Positions 25,911 to 35,360 of a stretch of 64,000 nt of DNA are shown one piece after another. A program made the translations under genes and the position numbers. Position 1 is the stretch's first letter, and every line of letters begins with the position of its first letter. Below the pieces are notes generated by a model. That model did not search any database. It was not told where the DNA came from and saw only the letters and a program-made list of their open reading frames with translations. Source of the stretch: Mesorhizobium shangrilense (GTDB taxonomy: Bacteria; Pseudomonadota; Alphaproteobacteria; Rhizobiales; Rhizobiaceae); NCBI RefSeq assembly GCF_040537815.1, contig NZ_JBEWSZ010000014.1:10574-74573 (forward strand), given 5' to 3'.

Positions 25911-26884
25911 ATTTCTCGGTAAAAGGTGTTTCATTAAAGTTCACGATGGCCGATCTGCTCCAAGATAAAAGAGATGTCTCACTGTCTCTCACACGAATTC
26001 TCGCATCGGATTTGACACGAAGAAGATCGGAGGCCCCCCATGCTTGCGAGCGAGTTCACCCATTGATTCCGCAACGCGCCTCAGAACCTGAGTTTCTTTA
26101 ACCATGCGTTGCAAGAGTGAGGTGATGGGTGATCTGAGCGACGAAGACCAGCTGCGCGAGCAGACCTACATTCACCGCCAGCGGAAAGAGCGGGACCCAA
26201 GGAAGAAGAGATGGTGGGCTACCAGTTCGCCAACCTGATGGGCCAGCGCACCCCACCACCAACAACAAGACCCGCGTAGGACGACGACAGCCCTGTTGCC
26301 TTATTAGTAGTGAGGGTCGTCGGATCGCTCGCGAGCTTGTCCTGCGTCACATGCGCTCCCTTTGCCTCGCCAAACCGGACGCTTTGTCTCGTCGAGAGAT
26401 ACAATTGTGTCTGGAGGGCCTGCGCGTCGCCTGTCGGCCCGCCGTGAGCGATCCTGCGTTCACATATTCGTAGATCGCTCGCTGAGTTAGCCGGTCCACG
26501 AACGTCGCAAGTAGCTGCTTCATAGGCCGCTGGCCATACAGAGGTATTCTTCCCCGGGTCACAGAGAGGCTGCTTGTTGGTTGGCCTGCCCCTAATCGAT
26601 AGCGCAGGCACCACGGCCGCTGGCTCGCTTCATACCTCGTACATTGCCGCCTCACCACTTCGTCCAGAGCAGAAGCAATAAAAACTTAAAATAAAATTGC
26701 AGGATCTTTATGCTTAAACCTCGTTAGTAATGGTAAATTCACAGCAGAATCCGATGTCGAACACGACTAATAGGTGAATACCACCGTTCATGCCCCTGGC
26801 GTAAATTGGATTCGACGTTAACTATGAAAGTAGTAAGAAATGTATATATTTATAGAATACTACATCAATCTAACTCAATGTAAG
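25911..26884. other. Decayed region downstream of the decarboxylase
   Basis: No intact gene. A 64-codon frame (25907-26101) overlaps the decarboxylase stop but has no recognisable content. On the minus strand 25989-26105 reads cleanly for 38 codons (MVKETQVLRRVAESMGEL...), and 26219-26660 holds two overlapping frames without motifs. These look like scraps of unidentified genes. From 26680 the sequence becomes AT-rich up to the ATP-grasp relic. Confidence 0.35.
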
Positions 26885-27150
26885 ATCAACATTCTACTGG
26901 TCGTCAAGGCGGCTCAGCGTCTTGGTCTCTATCCAATCACACTGTCAACTGATCCGGCGCTGTACGACTACCTCGCGGCAGCGGGAATCGAGGCGATCCG
27001 TTCCGATAAAGACGATGTCGATGCGCTGATCCGGGAATGTTCCCCGCCACGGGTGACCTATGACATTGCTGGGACTGTCATCAATTACTACGACGCGGTC
27101 GCCCCGGCCACGGCTCTCCCGCGTCAGGTTAAACAAAGTGCTTCGCCGTT
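26885..27150 (+). pseudogene. ATP-grasp ligase-like gene, N-terminal remnant
   Basis: About 85 codons (INILLVVKAAQRLGLYPITL, then STDPALYDYLAAAGIEAI and TYDIAGTVINYYDAVA) resemble the pre-ATP-grasp Rossmann domain of carboxylate-amine ligases that make dipeptides or other amide-linked metabolites. Similarity stops near 27130 and the frame ends at 27220 without the ATP-binding core. A further coding-like stretch at 27211-27360 (DPPVMSLARDFVDAASASG) could be part of the same decayed gene or another. It lies between the decarboxylase and a MATE exporter. Confidence 0.5.
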
Positions 27151-27480
27151 GCCAAATCGCGACACCCAGCAAGCCAGAACTCGGCCGCTTCGCCAACGCA
27201 GTGCTTGGGGATGCAGATAGATCCACCGGTCATGAGCCTTGCAAGAGACTTCGTCGATGCTGCATCTGCCAGTGGTGCGATCGACCAAAGTGCCTCGGTC
27301 GGCCATCTCTTCGAGGCCGGCAGTCCGATGTTAGAGGGCCAGATAACAGCGACGCAATAAAGGTCACAGACTCGTCAAACTCGCGTCCCTTTGACATCGC
27401 AGACCTCCGAATTTTGCCCTGGGGCTGTATGCCACCCCACTGGCAGACAAGGGGTCGCAGCAGATCCAGTAGGAGTCGAC

Positions 27481-28824
27481 GTGCAACGAACAGCGCCGCC
27501 CCTCGGCTCCAAGCCATTCCAGGTCACCAACCGGCAGGTCCTGGCGATCGCCATTCCCATGGCACTCGCACGCCTCACAACCCCGCTGATCGGCTTCGTC
27601 GACACTGTCGTGGTCGGCCAATTCGGGGATGCCCGATTGATTGGGGGTCTTGCGGCCGGAGGCGTAGTTTTCGATGTCGTCTTAACGAGTTTTAGTTTCC
27701 TGCTCTCCGGTACGACCGGATTCGTCGCCCAAGCTTTCGGCAGGGGCGATGCTCTGGAAGCAAGGGCAGTCCTCTGGCGGGCATTTGTCATCGCCGCGAC
27801 TTCAGGCTTAGCATTGGTACTGCTCGCCCCGCTGATTGCCGTGATCGGCGAACGGTTCATGAACGCGGAACAGCCCGTGACCACCGCGATGGACCTCTAC
27901 ATCCGCATCCGCCTAATCTCGGCGCCTGCCTCTCTCATCAACTATGCGATTCTCGGCTACTTTCTAGGCTGCGGCAATGCAGTCCTCGGACTTATCCTGC
28001 AGCTTCTCCTCAACGGGGTGAGTACCGCGTCATCCGTCTTCCTGGGTCTTTATCTCGGGTGGGGTGTTACAGGCGTCGCCTGGGGAACTGTGTGTGGAGA
28101 GGCCGCCGCCACGATGGCCGGCATTACGATTCTCTTGGGGCGCTTCCGCGCGATACCAAAAGTGTCGCGCCAGCTCACGTTCAACATGGCGGCAATGAGG
28201 CGAATGCTTCACGTCAACGGCGACATGATGATCCATTCCTTCGTGGTGACGGGAGCATACGTCCTGTTCGCTCGGCAGGGCGCCCAATTTGGCACATTGA
28301 CCTTGGCGGCCAACGCGGTGCTGATGCACTTTTTCATGGTCGCGTGTTATTTCCTCGAGGGGTTCGCCGCGGCCGCCCAGCAACTCGCCGGTCGGGCCCT
28401 TGGAGCCCGTGATCAGCGGGCGTTCTTGCGCGCCGTCAAGCTGACCGCCGGCTGGGGGTTCGCGCTTGCTGGCCTTGCCAGCCTCCTAGTCTTCACATTC
28501 GGCGAACAGTTACTGGGCGCCATAACCAAGACAGCGGACGTGCGTGCGGAGGCGGTTATCTATCTTCCTTGGGCGGCGTTCGGGAGCTTGAGCGGCGCGC
28601 TGGCCATGCACATGAATGGCATCTTCATCGGCGCCACCTGGTCGCGCGACTTACGCAACATGATGCTCATATCCTTCGCCGCCTTTATCGCCGCTTTGTT
28701 CGCGTTCGGGCCGATCTTCGGCAACCACGGACTCTGGGCTGCCCTTCACATTTTTCTGCTTGTGCGTGGCGTAAGCTTACTGTCGGTCATACGTCGCCGT
28801 GTTCGCTCTGCGTTCGTCGGATAA
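27481..28824 (+). CDS. MATE-family multidrug/metabolite efflux protein (DinF-like)
   Basis: 447 residues with twelve hydrophobic segments and the MATE signature near the start (VLAIAIPMALARLTTPLIGF, then VDTVVVGQFG). The second half repeats the fold. The start is placed at a GTG (27481) because TAGGAG lies just upstream; the frame is open from 27391 but the extra residues are not membrane-like. MATE proteins export organic cations and small metabolites using a proton or sodium gradient. The neighbouring decarboxylase and ATP-grasp relic suggest export of a small amine-derived product, which is inference. Confidence 0.9.
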   Translation: MQRTAPPLGSKPFQVTNRQVLAIAIPMALARLTTPLIGFVDTVVVGQFGDARLIGGLAAGGVVFDVVLTSFSFLLSGTTGFVAQAFGRGDALEARAVLWRAFVIAATSGLALVLLAPLIAVIGERFMNAEQPVTTAMDLYIRIRLISAPASLINYAILGYFLGCGNAVLGLILQLLLNGVSTASSVFLGLYLGWGVTGVAWGTVCGEAAATMAGITILLGRFRAIPKVSRQLTFNMAAMRRMLHVNGDMMIHSFVVTGAYVLFARQGAQFGTLTLAANAVLMHFFMVACYFLEGFAAAAQQLAGRALGARDQRAFLRAVKLTAGWGFALAGLASLLVFTFGEQLLGAITKTADVRAEAVIYLPWAAFGSLSGALAMHMNGIFIGATWSRDLRNMMLISFAAFIAALFAFGPIFGNHGLWAALHIFLLVRGVSLLSVIRRRVRSAFVG

Positions 28825-28889
28825 TTGTCGATCGGATACTTAGCAATGTCGTCCAGAAGAATGATGCTGCGGACGAAATCATCAGCGCT

Positions 28890-29178
28890 GTTGATCAAGC
28901 AGTGCCCGTCAAACATCACCCGTCGGCGGCTGAAATTGTCGGCGATGGCTCCAGCAAGGATTGACAGGAAGAAGACCGGCAATGTGGATGCGGCCCCCCA
29001 CGAGTGCAACCATCAGATCGGACGCTGAAATGGTGACCATGAGCCAACTGATGGCAACTGTTTGCACGAGCCATCCCAGGCTGGATACCTGTGTAGATAG
29101 CCAGATCGAACGAAACACCTGGTTCCGAAGAGGGCAAGCGTCGGTGGAACGGACGGATGAGGATCTTCGTTTGGACAC
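28890..29178 (-). pseudogene. MFS transporter relic (N-terminal part, frameshifted)
   Basis: The minus strand reads PLRNQVFRSIWLSTQVSSLG, then WLVQTVAISWLMVTISASDL, then after a frameshift near 29000 ASTLPVFFLSILAGAIADNF followed by SRRRVM. This is the first 90 residues of an MFS_3 (enterobactin-exporter-like) protein. The remaining 300 residues are missing. A second, differently decayed copy of the same segment lies at 62524-62720 on the plus strand. Confidence 0.8.
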
Positions 29179-30211
29179 CTCCTACGAATGCTCCAAGTTC
29201 ACCCTTGGGGCCGACATATCGGTTTAAAATGATGCGCTCAATTCCGAGTTCTAAGCAGAGATCAGAGTCGGAAATATCGCATTGAGCCACAGGGTGAATG
29301 CAGTCGCTGGAGCATACGTGGGATCGAGGACAAGACAGTGATCCCCACTCCAGAAAATCCGAGACGACGACGAGGCAGTGCAGCCGTTCGCTGATACGAG
29401 CGGCCGTCGGCGCCTGACCGCGCCCCCTCCGCTGCCCGCGCTTCCGGCCTCTTCTGACAAACGCGCGTAGCTCTACGGCGAGTAAACGGCTAGGCCTCCT
29501 CAGTCGATCAGCTGTCAGCAAGCCCCTTCGAATAAAAATAGGCGCCATCTAGTTTCATATTTGGGAAATCATATTTAACAATACGTCAGTATATACTGGT
29601 CTCAAAATGGTTTAGATTACGTCGACGGTTTCGCGCTCAGGGGCGTTCCCACTTTGTCTACCTCCTAGCGAGTCATGCGAGTTCGATGCGGGTTATGCCA
29701 GGAAGGTGCTCTAGTCGGGGGGACTCCCGACGGTTTACGAAGTGGAAGTTTGGCATGCGTGGAGCTTGGAGGCAGTACCTGTCCTCAGCATCCGCGGGCG
29801 ATTGAGAAGGCGGAGTGCGGCCGGTTGGGAGCGCGCGGGCCGTGGTTTGTGACCTCGGTTGCGCAGTGCGCTATATTTGGCGCGGCCCTTGAAGTCGTGC
29901 TGAATGGCGGTGCCGGCCGCAGTGGTGCGAGTCGGTCACGGAGCCCGACGCAAATTTTGGCCGAGCGCTTCGTAACGGGCAGACTCCTGCAAGCTGCGCA
30001 TGGGGTCGTAATCCCGATCACAGCTGCAGGACATCGAAAGCTCCTGCGGAGCAGCGTTGCGACGATAATCCCTACCACTTACGGCAAGGATGCTAGAATC
30101 GCCGCGTCGGAATGAGGCGCGCAGTCAGGGCTCGCGAGAGTTGTCGGTTGGAAATCTTTTTGGAAAATTGGCGTTCCACGTGGAAGCTATCTTACAGCGA
30201 AGAGGTGGGAA
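29179..30211. other. Gene-poor region
   Basis: Two long but motif-free frames cover part of it: minus 28916-29548, running on through the MFS relic in another frame, and plus 29675-30115 (146 codons, low-complexity composition, no ribosome site). I do not support either as a gene. The last 30 bases supply AAGAGGTGGGAA in front of the gene at 30212. Confidence 0.35.
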
Positions 30212-30523
30212 ATGATAATAGATGAAGCCACGTTGCAGGCCTTTAGATATTATCGCGACATGCTGATAAGTAAGGGTGTTAGGCCAGAAGATTTTTCGGA
30301 AACCATGACATGGCAGTCTCTAACAAAAACAATGCGGTTGTCCCATGCATTGTGGATGTGTGAAGAAATCTTAAAGCCAGAAGCGGCGCATTACTCCTTG
30401 GATAAGCGATCTCGTTGGTTGGGTTTCGTTCAAAGCATCCTCATTTGCGAGGGACTCGCAACCATCAAGAACGAGCGTAATCGAACGCGTCCTTGGCTCA
30501 TTGGCAAAAAGGGGCATTCGTAG
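30212..30523 (+). CDS. Hypothetical protein, 103 aa
   Basis: A small soluble protein beginning MIIDEATLQAFRYYRDML, with a strong ribosome site (AAGAGGTGGGAA) directly before its ATG. The composition is normal, mostly helical, with a conserved-looking tryptophan/leucine pattern (LSHALWMCEEIL, SRWLGFVQSILICEGL) and a basic C-terminus. It ends cleanly. It stands alone between gene-poor regions and is AT-richer than its surroundings. I do not recognise the family; the good translation signal is the main reason to call it real. Confidence 0.6.
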   Translation: MIIDEATLQAFRYYRDMLISKGVRPEDFSETMTWQSLTKTMRLSHALWMCEEILKPEAAHYSLDKRSRWLGFVQSILICEGLATIKNERNRTRPWLIGKKGHS

Positions 30524-31602
30524 ACGGCGCCATAGCCGAACAAGATGCCACAATGGGTTCATCGTCCATTCTCGTCTCTTGGAGCGTCACCATTCGTCAA
30601 TAGTACAAGACCCAATGCTCCGCTGCCATTGCCAGAGGTAAAGATCAACCTATAATCTAACGCCGGTGCGAAATGGCATTCTTCACGGGCGAGTAACTAC
30701 AGCCGCAGATCCCGCCTCAGGACAAAGAGTTCAAAACCTGTTCAAGTTCCAAGCGCGGCGGCCGACAGAAGGCCATTGTCGCATTGGCTCGCCGGCTGCG
30801 GTGATCATACATCGCATATGGCGCGACGGCACAGAGTTTCGTTGGACGCGACAAGACATCATGCCGAAAGCCCCCTGATCGTGCGCCCGACCATTGCAGC
30901 CGGCCGGCGCGCGCAGTGGCTGAGCCGAAACCAGGTCGGGGACGGTCGAACACGGAGATGAAACATGATCGCAGAGCGAGCGTGACAAGGATCATCCCAC
31001 AAAGTTCCACCAGCCGGTGGAAAGAGCGTCTTTCGCGGGACGATGAATGAGGTGAGTTCGCGAGGGTTGCAGTACCGGTCGCATCACAACGATCAGCGCG
31101 CCGGCGAAGCGGAAAGCTCGACAAGTGCTTGACTTCAACCTGACGAATAGAGAGGCAACCCGGGCGAGCCACCTCACCGTCAGAGGCGGACATGCGGTCT
31201 TACCCCTATGTTAGAAGCCCGACAAAATTTTGCCCGTAACGGACGCGCAGAAACGGCCGCGACAGGCAAAATCTTGAAATCAAACCATTTGTTGGCGACG
31301 GTATGGCTTTTGCTCTCTCACGGGTGACGTTTACCTAGGAGCAGGGTCGTTCGATGTCTGTACCGATGATTTGCTTGAGGGCCTCACTAGCACGAGGTTC
31401 TTCGAACAGTTGCAGGCGACCGCCAAATCCGGTGTTTGCGCGTCTTTCGCCTACAATCTACGCGGCATCCTCTTCCAACTTTGGGCGGGGGCGAGCGGGG
31501 TGAGCGCCTTCGTTCCGCCCGATCCCACGTTGACCGCCGCCCTCTTGGCGCGATGGCCTTGCCGCCAACACATCGACCCGCTCTGAGGGCAAGGCAACTC
31601 CC
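30524..31602. other. Gene-poor region upstream of arginine deiminase
   Basis: No supported gene. Frames on both strands overlap without motifs. An inverted repeat ATTTTGCC (31227-31234) / GGCAAAAT (31265-31272) lies about 330 bases before the deiminase start and could be part of a regulatory region. Confidence 0.35.
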
Positions 31603-32820
31603 ATGATGAGCTTAGGTGTGCATTCCGAGGTCGCCCGGCGGCGAGAAGTACCGGTGCACCGGCCGGGCCCTGGCCTCCGCCGCCTCACGCCGGGGAACTG
31701 CAAAGGCCTTCTCTTCGACGACGTCCTTTGGGTGGAGCGCGCCGGACAGGAGCACGATATGTTCGTGGAGGCCCTGCGCGATTGGCGCGTGTTGGTTCAC
31801 CCGTTGGACGAACTGCTTTCTGCAACGTTTGCCGTCCCGGAAGCGCGCCCTTGGCTCCTGGATCGCCGCGTTGATTCTTCCGCCGTCGGGCAAGACATGG
31901 TCGATGAATTGCGGGGCTGGCTCGGCGAGATTTCCCCTGATCAACTCGCGACCTATCTGGTCAGCGGAATTTTGGCTTCGGAAATGCCGTTCAAACCGCG
32001 CAGCCTGACGGGGCAAACGATGGAGCCGGAAGATTTCGTCCTCCCGCCATTGCCGAACCAGGTTTTCACACGTGACAGCTCCTGTTGGATCTATGGGGGC
32101 GTCTCGGTCAACGCTATGTATTGGCCCGCAAGACAGCCGGAAGCTGCGAATGTCGAGACCGTCTACCGCTTCCATCCGCGGTTTCGCGAGGCCAGCTTCA
32201 CTTACCTGGTGCCCGATGGAACAGACCCCGCTTCTAGTCTCGAGGGCGGAGATGTGATGCCGATCGGCGGCGGTGTTGTGCTGATTGGAATGGGCGAACG
32301 AACCACACCGCAGGCAGTCGAGGCTCTGGCGCGCCGCTTGTTCACGACGAAGGATGTGACCCGCGTCATCGCAGCACTGATGCCGCGGAAACGCAGCTAT
32401 GTGCATCTTGATACAATCTTCACCTTCTGCGACCGCGACCTCGTGACGATCTACCCGCAGGTTGTTGAGTTGCTGCAGACGTTTTCGCTGCGACCGAGCA
32501 ACGCTGAGGGTGTGCTCGATGTCACCAAGGAGACTGGACCCTTCTTATCGGTAGTGGCCGAGGCGCTGGGATTGAAGGCTCTCCGCACTGTCGAGACCGG
32601 TGGTGATAGCTTCGCCGCCGAGCGGGAGCAATGGGATGCCGCCAACAATGTGATCGCCGTCGAGCCGGGCGTTGTGATTGCTTACGAACGCAACGTATAC
32701 ACGAACACGCTGTTGAGACGCGCCGGCGTGGAAGTGATCACCGTCGACGGTGCTGAACTCAGCCGTGGGCGTGGCGGCGGACGCTGCATGACTTGCCCAT
32801 TGGTGCGCGATCCAATCTGA
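31603..32820 (+). CDS. arcA: Arginine deiminase
   Basis: 405 residues, full length for ADI, which converts arginine to citrulline and ammonia. The N-terminus [20 protein letters not shown] is the classic start. Catalytic features: [12 protein letters not shown] near 155 (substrate aspartate), [20 protein letters not shown] near 213 (EGGD), [12 protein letters not shown] near 268 (catalytic histidine), and the nucleophilic cysteine in [14 protein letters not shown] at the C-terminus. Two ATGs (31603, 31606) are adjacent. Downstream lie a broken ornithine cyclodeaminase gene and a chimeric CtlX gene, so the arginine/citrulline module is only partly intact. Confidence 0.93.
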   Translation: MMSLGVHSEVARRREVPVHRPGPGLRRLTPGNCKGLLFDDVLWVERAGQEHDMFVEALRDWRVLVHPLDELLSATFAVPEARPWLLDRRVDSSAVGQDMVDELRGWLGEISPDQLATYLVSGILASEMPFKPRSLTGQTMEPEDFVLPPLPNQVFTRDSSCWIYGGVSVNAMYWPARQPEAANVETVYRFHPRFREASFTYLVPDGTDPASSLEGGDVMPIGGGVVLIGMGERTTPQAVEALARRLFTTKDVTRVIAALMPRKRSYVHLDTIFTFCDRDLVTIYPQVVELLQTFSLRPSNAEGVLDVTKETGPFLSVVAEALGLKALRTVETGGDSFAAEREQWDAANNVIAVEPGVVIAYERNVYTNTLLRRAGVEVITVDGAELSRGRGGGRCMTCPLVRDPI

Positions 32821-32827
32821 GCAAAGG

Positions 32828-33080
32828 CACCATGACATCGATCTGCAAGGCACAGCAAAGACTGTCCGCAATCTCGATGATTTCGGCCTCAATGTGGTCT
32901 CCTGTAGGTCTGCGGAAGCGGCCGTGGAACCGGCAGGCATATCCGCTCCTGCACCACAGACAACCAAACAATATAGACTCTCAGCGTCGTGACTGGCACG
33001 GCACCAGGTCGGTGACATGCGACACTCCCCTGTTCGACAGCGTCGGCTTCGAAACCGAGGACTTTTCGGCGCCACGCTAG
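32828..33080 (+). pseudogene. Ornithine cyclodeaminase relic (internal deletion and frameshift)
   Basis: Eight bases after the arginine deiminase gene a frame from 32828 reads HDIDLQGTAKTVRNLDDFGL then NVVSCRSAEAAVEP, matching the NAD-binding core of ornithine cyclodeaminase. Another frame, 33021-33080, reads DTPLFDSVGFETEDFSAPR then stop, matching the FDSVGFAxEDFSALR block further along the same enzyme. The parts between and on both sides are missing. The enzyme turns ornithine into proline and is a usual partner of arginine-degrading enzymes. Confidence 0.75.
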
Positions 33081-33130
33081 TACCAGAGCAGCTTTCCGGA
33101 AAGGATGTTGCCAGCGCCTCCACATGATCG

Positions 33131-34162
33131 ATGACCTACATGAGCGGCCCCGCGGCATGCTCCAACGCGCTCACTAACCCGATCGGAGTCTTTCCCGTGG
33201 TGGCACGTTCAGAATTCTCCACTCAGGTACCTTCCGCGGTGGTTATGGTCCGCCCCTATCATTTCACGGTCAACAATGAGACTGCGGCCGACAACCGCTT
33301 TCAAATATCCAATGATGATGCTGGTGATCTGTCGCCGCTCGCCTATGCGGAGATCACTCGCGCCGCTGCGCTGCTCCAAGAGCAGGGTATAACGGTGCAT
33401 TTGTTCGAAGGCGAGGACAGCGACGTTCCGGATTCAGTGTTTCCGAACAACTGGTTTTCAACCCACGCTGGCGGTTACGTGGCGATCTACCCGATGAAGG
33501 GGGACGATCTCGTATTCCACGATGTCAGGTTTCCGCTGGCAGCGGGGGTAGCGCAGAAGGACATTGCCTTGCAGGTGAACGCCATTCCCGGCATGTCGCA
33601 GGAAAACGCAAAATTCTGGAACTGGCTGGAAGAGAAACCCGTGGGCAAGGGCAGACAAGGCGGCGCGCTTTCTCTCGATATCACGATGGATAACGGTTCG
33701 CGCGTGCTGGGAAATGTCGAGATGAAGGGACGCTTCCTGCACGTGGCGACTAATTCAGCAGAGCGCGCGCAGAAGGGAGCAGCCCTGATCCGGCAAGCTC
33801 TGGGTGATCTCGTCCGAACGCCCCTCACCGAAATCCGCACCGTCGAGCAAATGATGGCTGATCCTCCTGCCCGCATTCAGGCAGGCGCCACATCCGATAT
33901 CCCGGCCGAAGTCGCCGAGCAGGTCGTCCATCAGTTCCTGGACCGCCAATATCGTGACACCCTTGACCAGCCGGTCGGCATGCTCGGCAACAAGACGCCA
34001 CGTCAGGCTGCGACATCAGCAGCCGGCCGCCAAAAAGTCGCCGAGTGGCTCAAATATCTCGAAAACCAGTCCTCAAGGCAACCCGATCGGGCCAACCCGA
34101 TGGCCACATATAGTTTCGAATGGATGTGGCACGAACTTGGCGTCTTCGACCTTCGCCAGTAA
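33131..34162 (+). CDS. Chimeric protein: N-terminal half of CtlX/amidinotransferase-fold hydrolase fused to an unrelated C-terminal domain
   Basis: 343 residues in one frame. Residues about 33-122 (SAVVMVRPYHFTVNNETAAD; VPDSVFPNNWFSTHAGGYVA) are the start of a citrulline-utilisation hydrolase (CtlX, DDAH-like fold). After about residue 124 the sequence switches: the C-terminal part (LDQPVGMLGNKTPRQAATSA; MATYSFEWMWHELGVF) resembles the C-terminal segment of uncharacterised MbcA/ParS/Xre-like proteins. The histidine and cysteine that the hydrolase needs lie in the lost half, so hydrolase activity is unlikely. Junction near nucleotide 33500. A sequencing or assembly artefact is possible but the frame is clean. 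Confidence 0.7.
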   Translation: MTYMSGPAACSNALTNPIGVFPVVARSEFSTQVPSAVVMVRPYHFTVNNETAADNRFQISNDDAGDLSPLAYAEITRAAALLQEQGITVHLFEGEDSDVPDSVFPNNWFSTHAGGYVAIYPMKGDDLVFHDVRFPLAAGVAQKDIALQVNAIPGMSQENAKFWNWLEEKPVGKGRQGGALSLDITMDNGSRVLGNVEMKGRFLHVATNSAERAQKGAALIRQALGDLVRTPLTEIRTVEQMMADPPARIQAGATSDIPAEVAEQVVHQFLDRQYRDTLDQPVGMLGNKTPRQAATSAAGRQKVAEWLKYLENQSSRQPDRANPMATYSFEWMWHELGVFDLRQ

Positions 34163-34209
34163 CTGCTACTGTATCTTGGTCCTAAATAATGTACTGAGGC
34201 CCATGCGTA

Positions 34210-34440
34210 GTCAAAGACAAGCATAAGCAGTTCCGCCGACCAAAATGAGCTTCGGCCGTTCCCGCTTAGCCGTCTTTTTGTGCAGCCATAGGGGGACGCA
34301 CTGATAATCAGTCCCGGAAAAGTTGATGGCCCAACTGTGAGTCAGATGGTCCCCTTCCGGAATGGGCAAGCCCATGACTTTGTCACCGGGGCTCAAAAGC
34401 GCGCGATAGACAGCCTGATTGGCGGGCGAGCCTGAAAACC
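34210..34440 (-). pseudogene. Serine hydroxymethyltransferase (glyA) relic
   Basis: The minus strand reads FSGSPANQAVYRALLSPGDK, then VMGLPIPEGDHLTHSWAINF and SGTDYQ, and ends with RPKLILVGGTAYACL. These are the consecutive hallmark blocks of GlyA (SGSPANxAVY, PGDxxMGL, GGHLTHG, KPKLIIAGGTAY). Only about 75 of some 430 residues remain, without the PLP-lysine region. SHMT links glycine/serine with folate one-carbon units, the same pathway served by the sox operon and the folD relic. Confidence 0.8.
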
Positions 34441-34462
34441 GTGAGGACTCTCACTTCTATGC

Positions 34463-34488
34463 GGTCGGGCAGACAAAGCCGCCCGACC
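34463..34488 (-). terminator. Hairpin downstream of the phasin gene
   Basis: GGTCGGGC (34463-34470) pairs perfectly with GCCCGACC (34481-34488) around a 10-base loop. It lies about 70 bases beyond the phasin stop and could end its transcript. There is no clear T run, so it may act with Rho or only as an mRNA-stabilising stem. Confidence 0.4.
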
Positions 34489-34556
34489 AATTGCACAGCA
34501 CCGGCATCAGGTCCTCAATAGACGAGGTACTGACGGTCTCGGGTTGCCTCAAACAA

Positions 34557-35018
34557 TCAGGCAGCCTTGCGTTCCTTCAAAGCCTTCTCAAAGGCATCCC
34601 TGATCGGCTTGGACATGTCCTCGCTAGCCCTCATCATCACAACCTGGAGCCCCTTTGCCTGCTCGGCGGACTTTTCGACCTGTTTGCGCAGGAAAGCGGT
34701 CTGCAGTTCGATGAACTCGGACGGCGACTTCACGGCAACCAGTGCTTCAAGGTGCGTGAATCCGGCTTCGGCATTGGTTCGCAGAGCGTCAAGCATCTTC
34801 AAGGACACCTCGTTGCCGGTGGTCTTCGCCGTTTCAAAGGTCGACTGAAAAGCCCTTTGTGTCGTTTCGGCGTCCGAACTCAATTTGGAAAATGCCTGCT
34901 TCGACTGCTCAAGGCCCTGGTCGACAACAGCGTGAACTTGCTCGGTAGCCTTGGATGGGTCGAAGGCAGGGAATTCGACGTTCTCGATCGTTTCGGTCTT
35001 GCCGGGGATCTTGGACAT
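34557..35018 (-). CDS. Phasin family protein
   Basis: 153 residues, mainly amphipathic helix, with the phasin core (NEVSLKMLDALRTNAEAGFT; EFIELQTAFLRKQVEKSAEQ) and no cysteine. Phasins coat polyhydroxybutyrate granules and control their size and number; rhizobia usually carry several. No PHB genes are adjacent. The gene is divergent from the sulfate-transport operon, and a perfect 19-bp palindrome lies in the shared upstream region (35231-35249). Confidence 0.92.
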   Translation of the reverse strand: MSKIPGKTETIENVEFPAFDPSKATEQVHAVVDQGLEQSKQAFSKLSSDAETTQRAFQSTFETAKTTGNEVSLKMLDALRTNAEAGFTHLEALVAVKSPSEFIELQTAFLRKQVEKSAEQAKGLQVVMMRASEDMSKPIRDAFEKALKERKAA

Positions 35019-35230
35019 TTTTCCATCCTTTTCCAGGGGGCGGCTTCAAAACAAAGCCGTGGCCTTCATGTACGAAACCGTCGCAACGGATTTATGAAGC
35101 CCACATGAATTTGCGTGAGCGGGCTGCGCCCGGCGTTGCGCAAATAGGGGTCGCGAGTGAAGCCTGCCGGCAGGCTCAGGGCTTTCGAACGGACATAGCT
35201 GCCGATGCGCAGAATTCGCGCCTGCTCATA

Positions 35231-35249
35231 TGAGGAAAATGTTTCCTCA
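35231..35249. promoter_or_regulatory. Perfect palindrome between phasin and sbp
   Basis: TGAGGAAA-ATG-TTTCCTCA, eight-base arms around three bases, in the divergent intergenic region, 213 bases from the phasin start and 112 from the sbp start. This geometry fits a dimeric repressor or activator site. Which gene it serves is unknown. Confidence 0.4.
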
Positions 35250-35360
35250 AGACGCCACTTTTAGCCGAAAACTTGCTTCAGTGCACCGAAAAAGGCAACA
35301 TTGAATGCATCTAAATTCTATCAATTCGGTAGAGTTCGCCTCAGTTCAACGGAGGCGGGA

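Noticed and set aside
25907..26101. 64-codon frame overlapping the decarboxylase stop
   Set aside because: The ATGA overlap looks operon-like, but the product has no recognisable features and decays into unrelated sequence.
29675..30115. 146-codon plus frame
   Set aside because: No motif, odd composition and no ribosome site; not supported as a gene.
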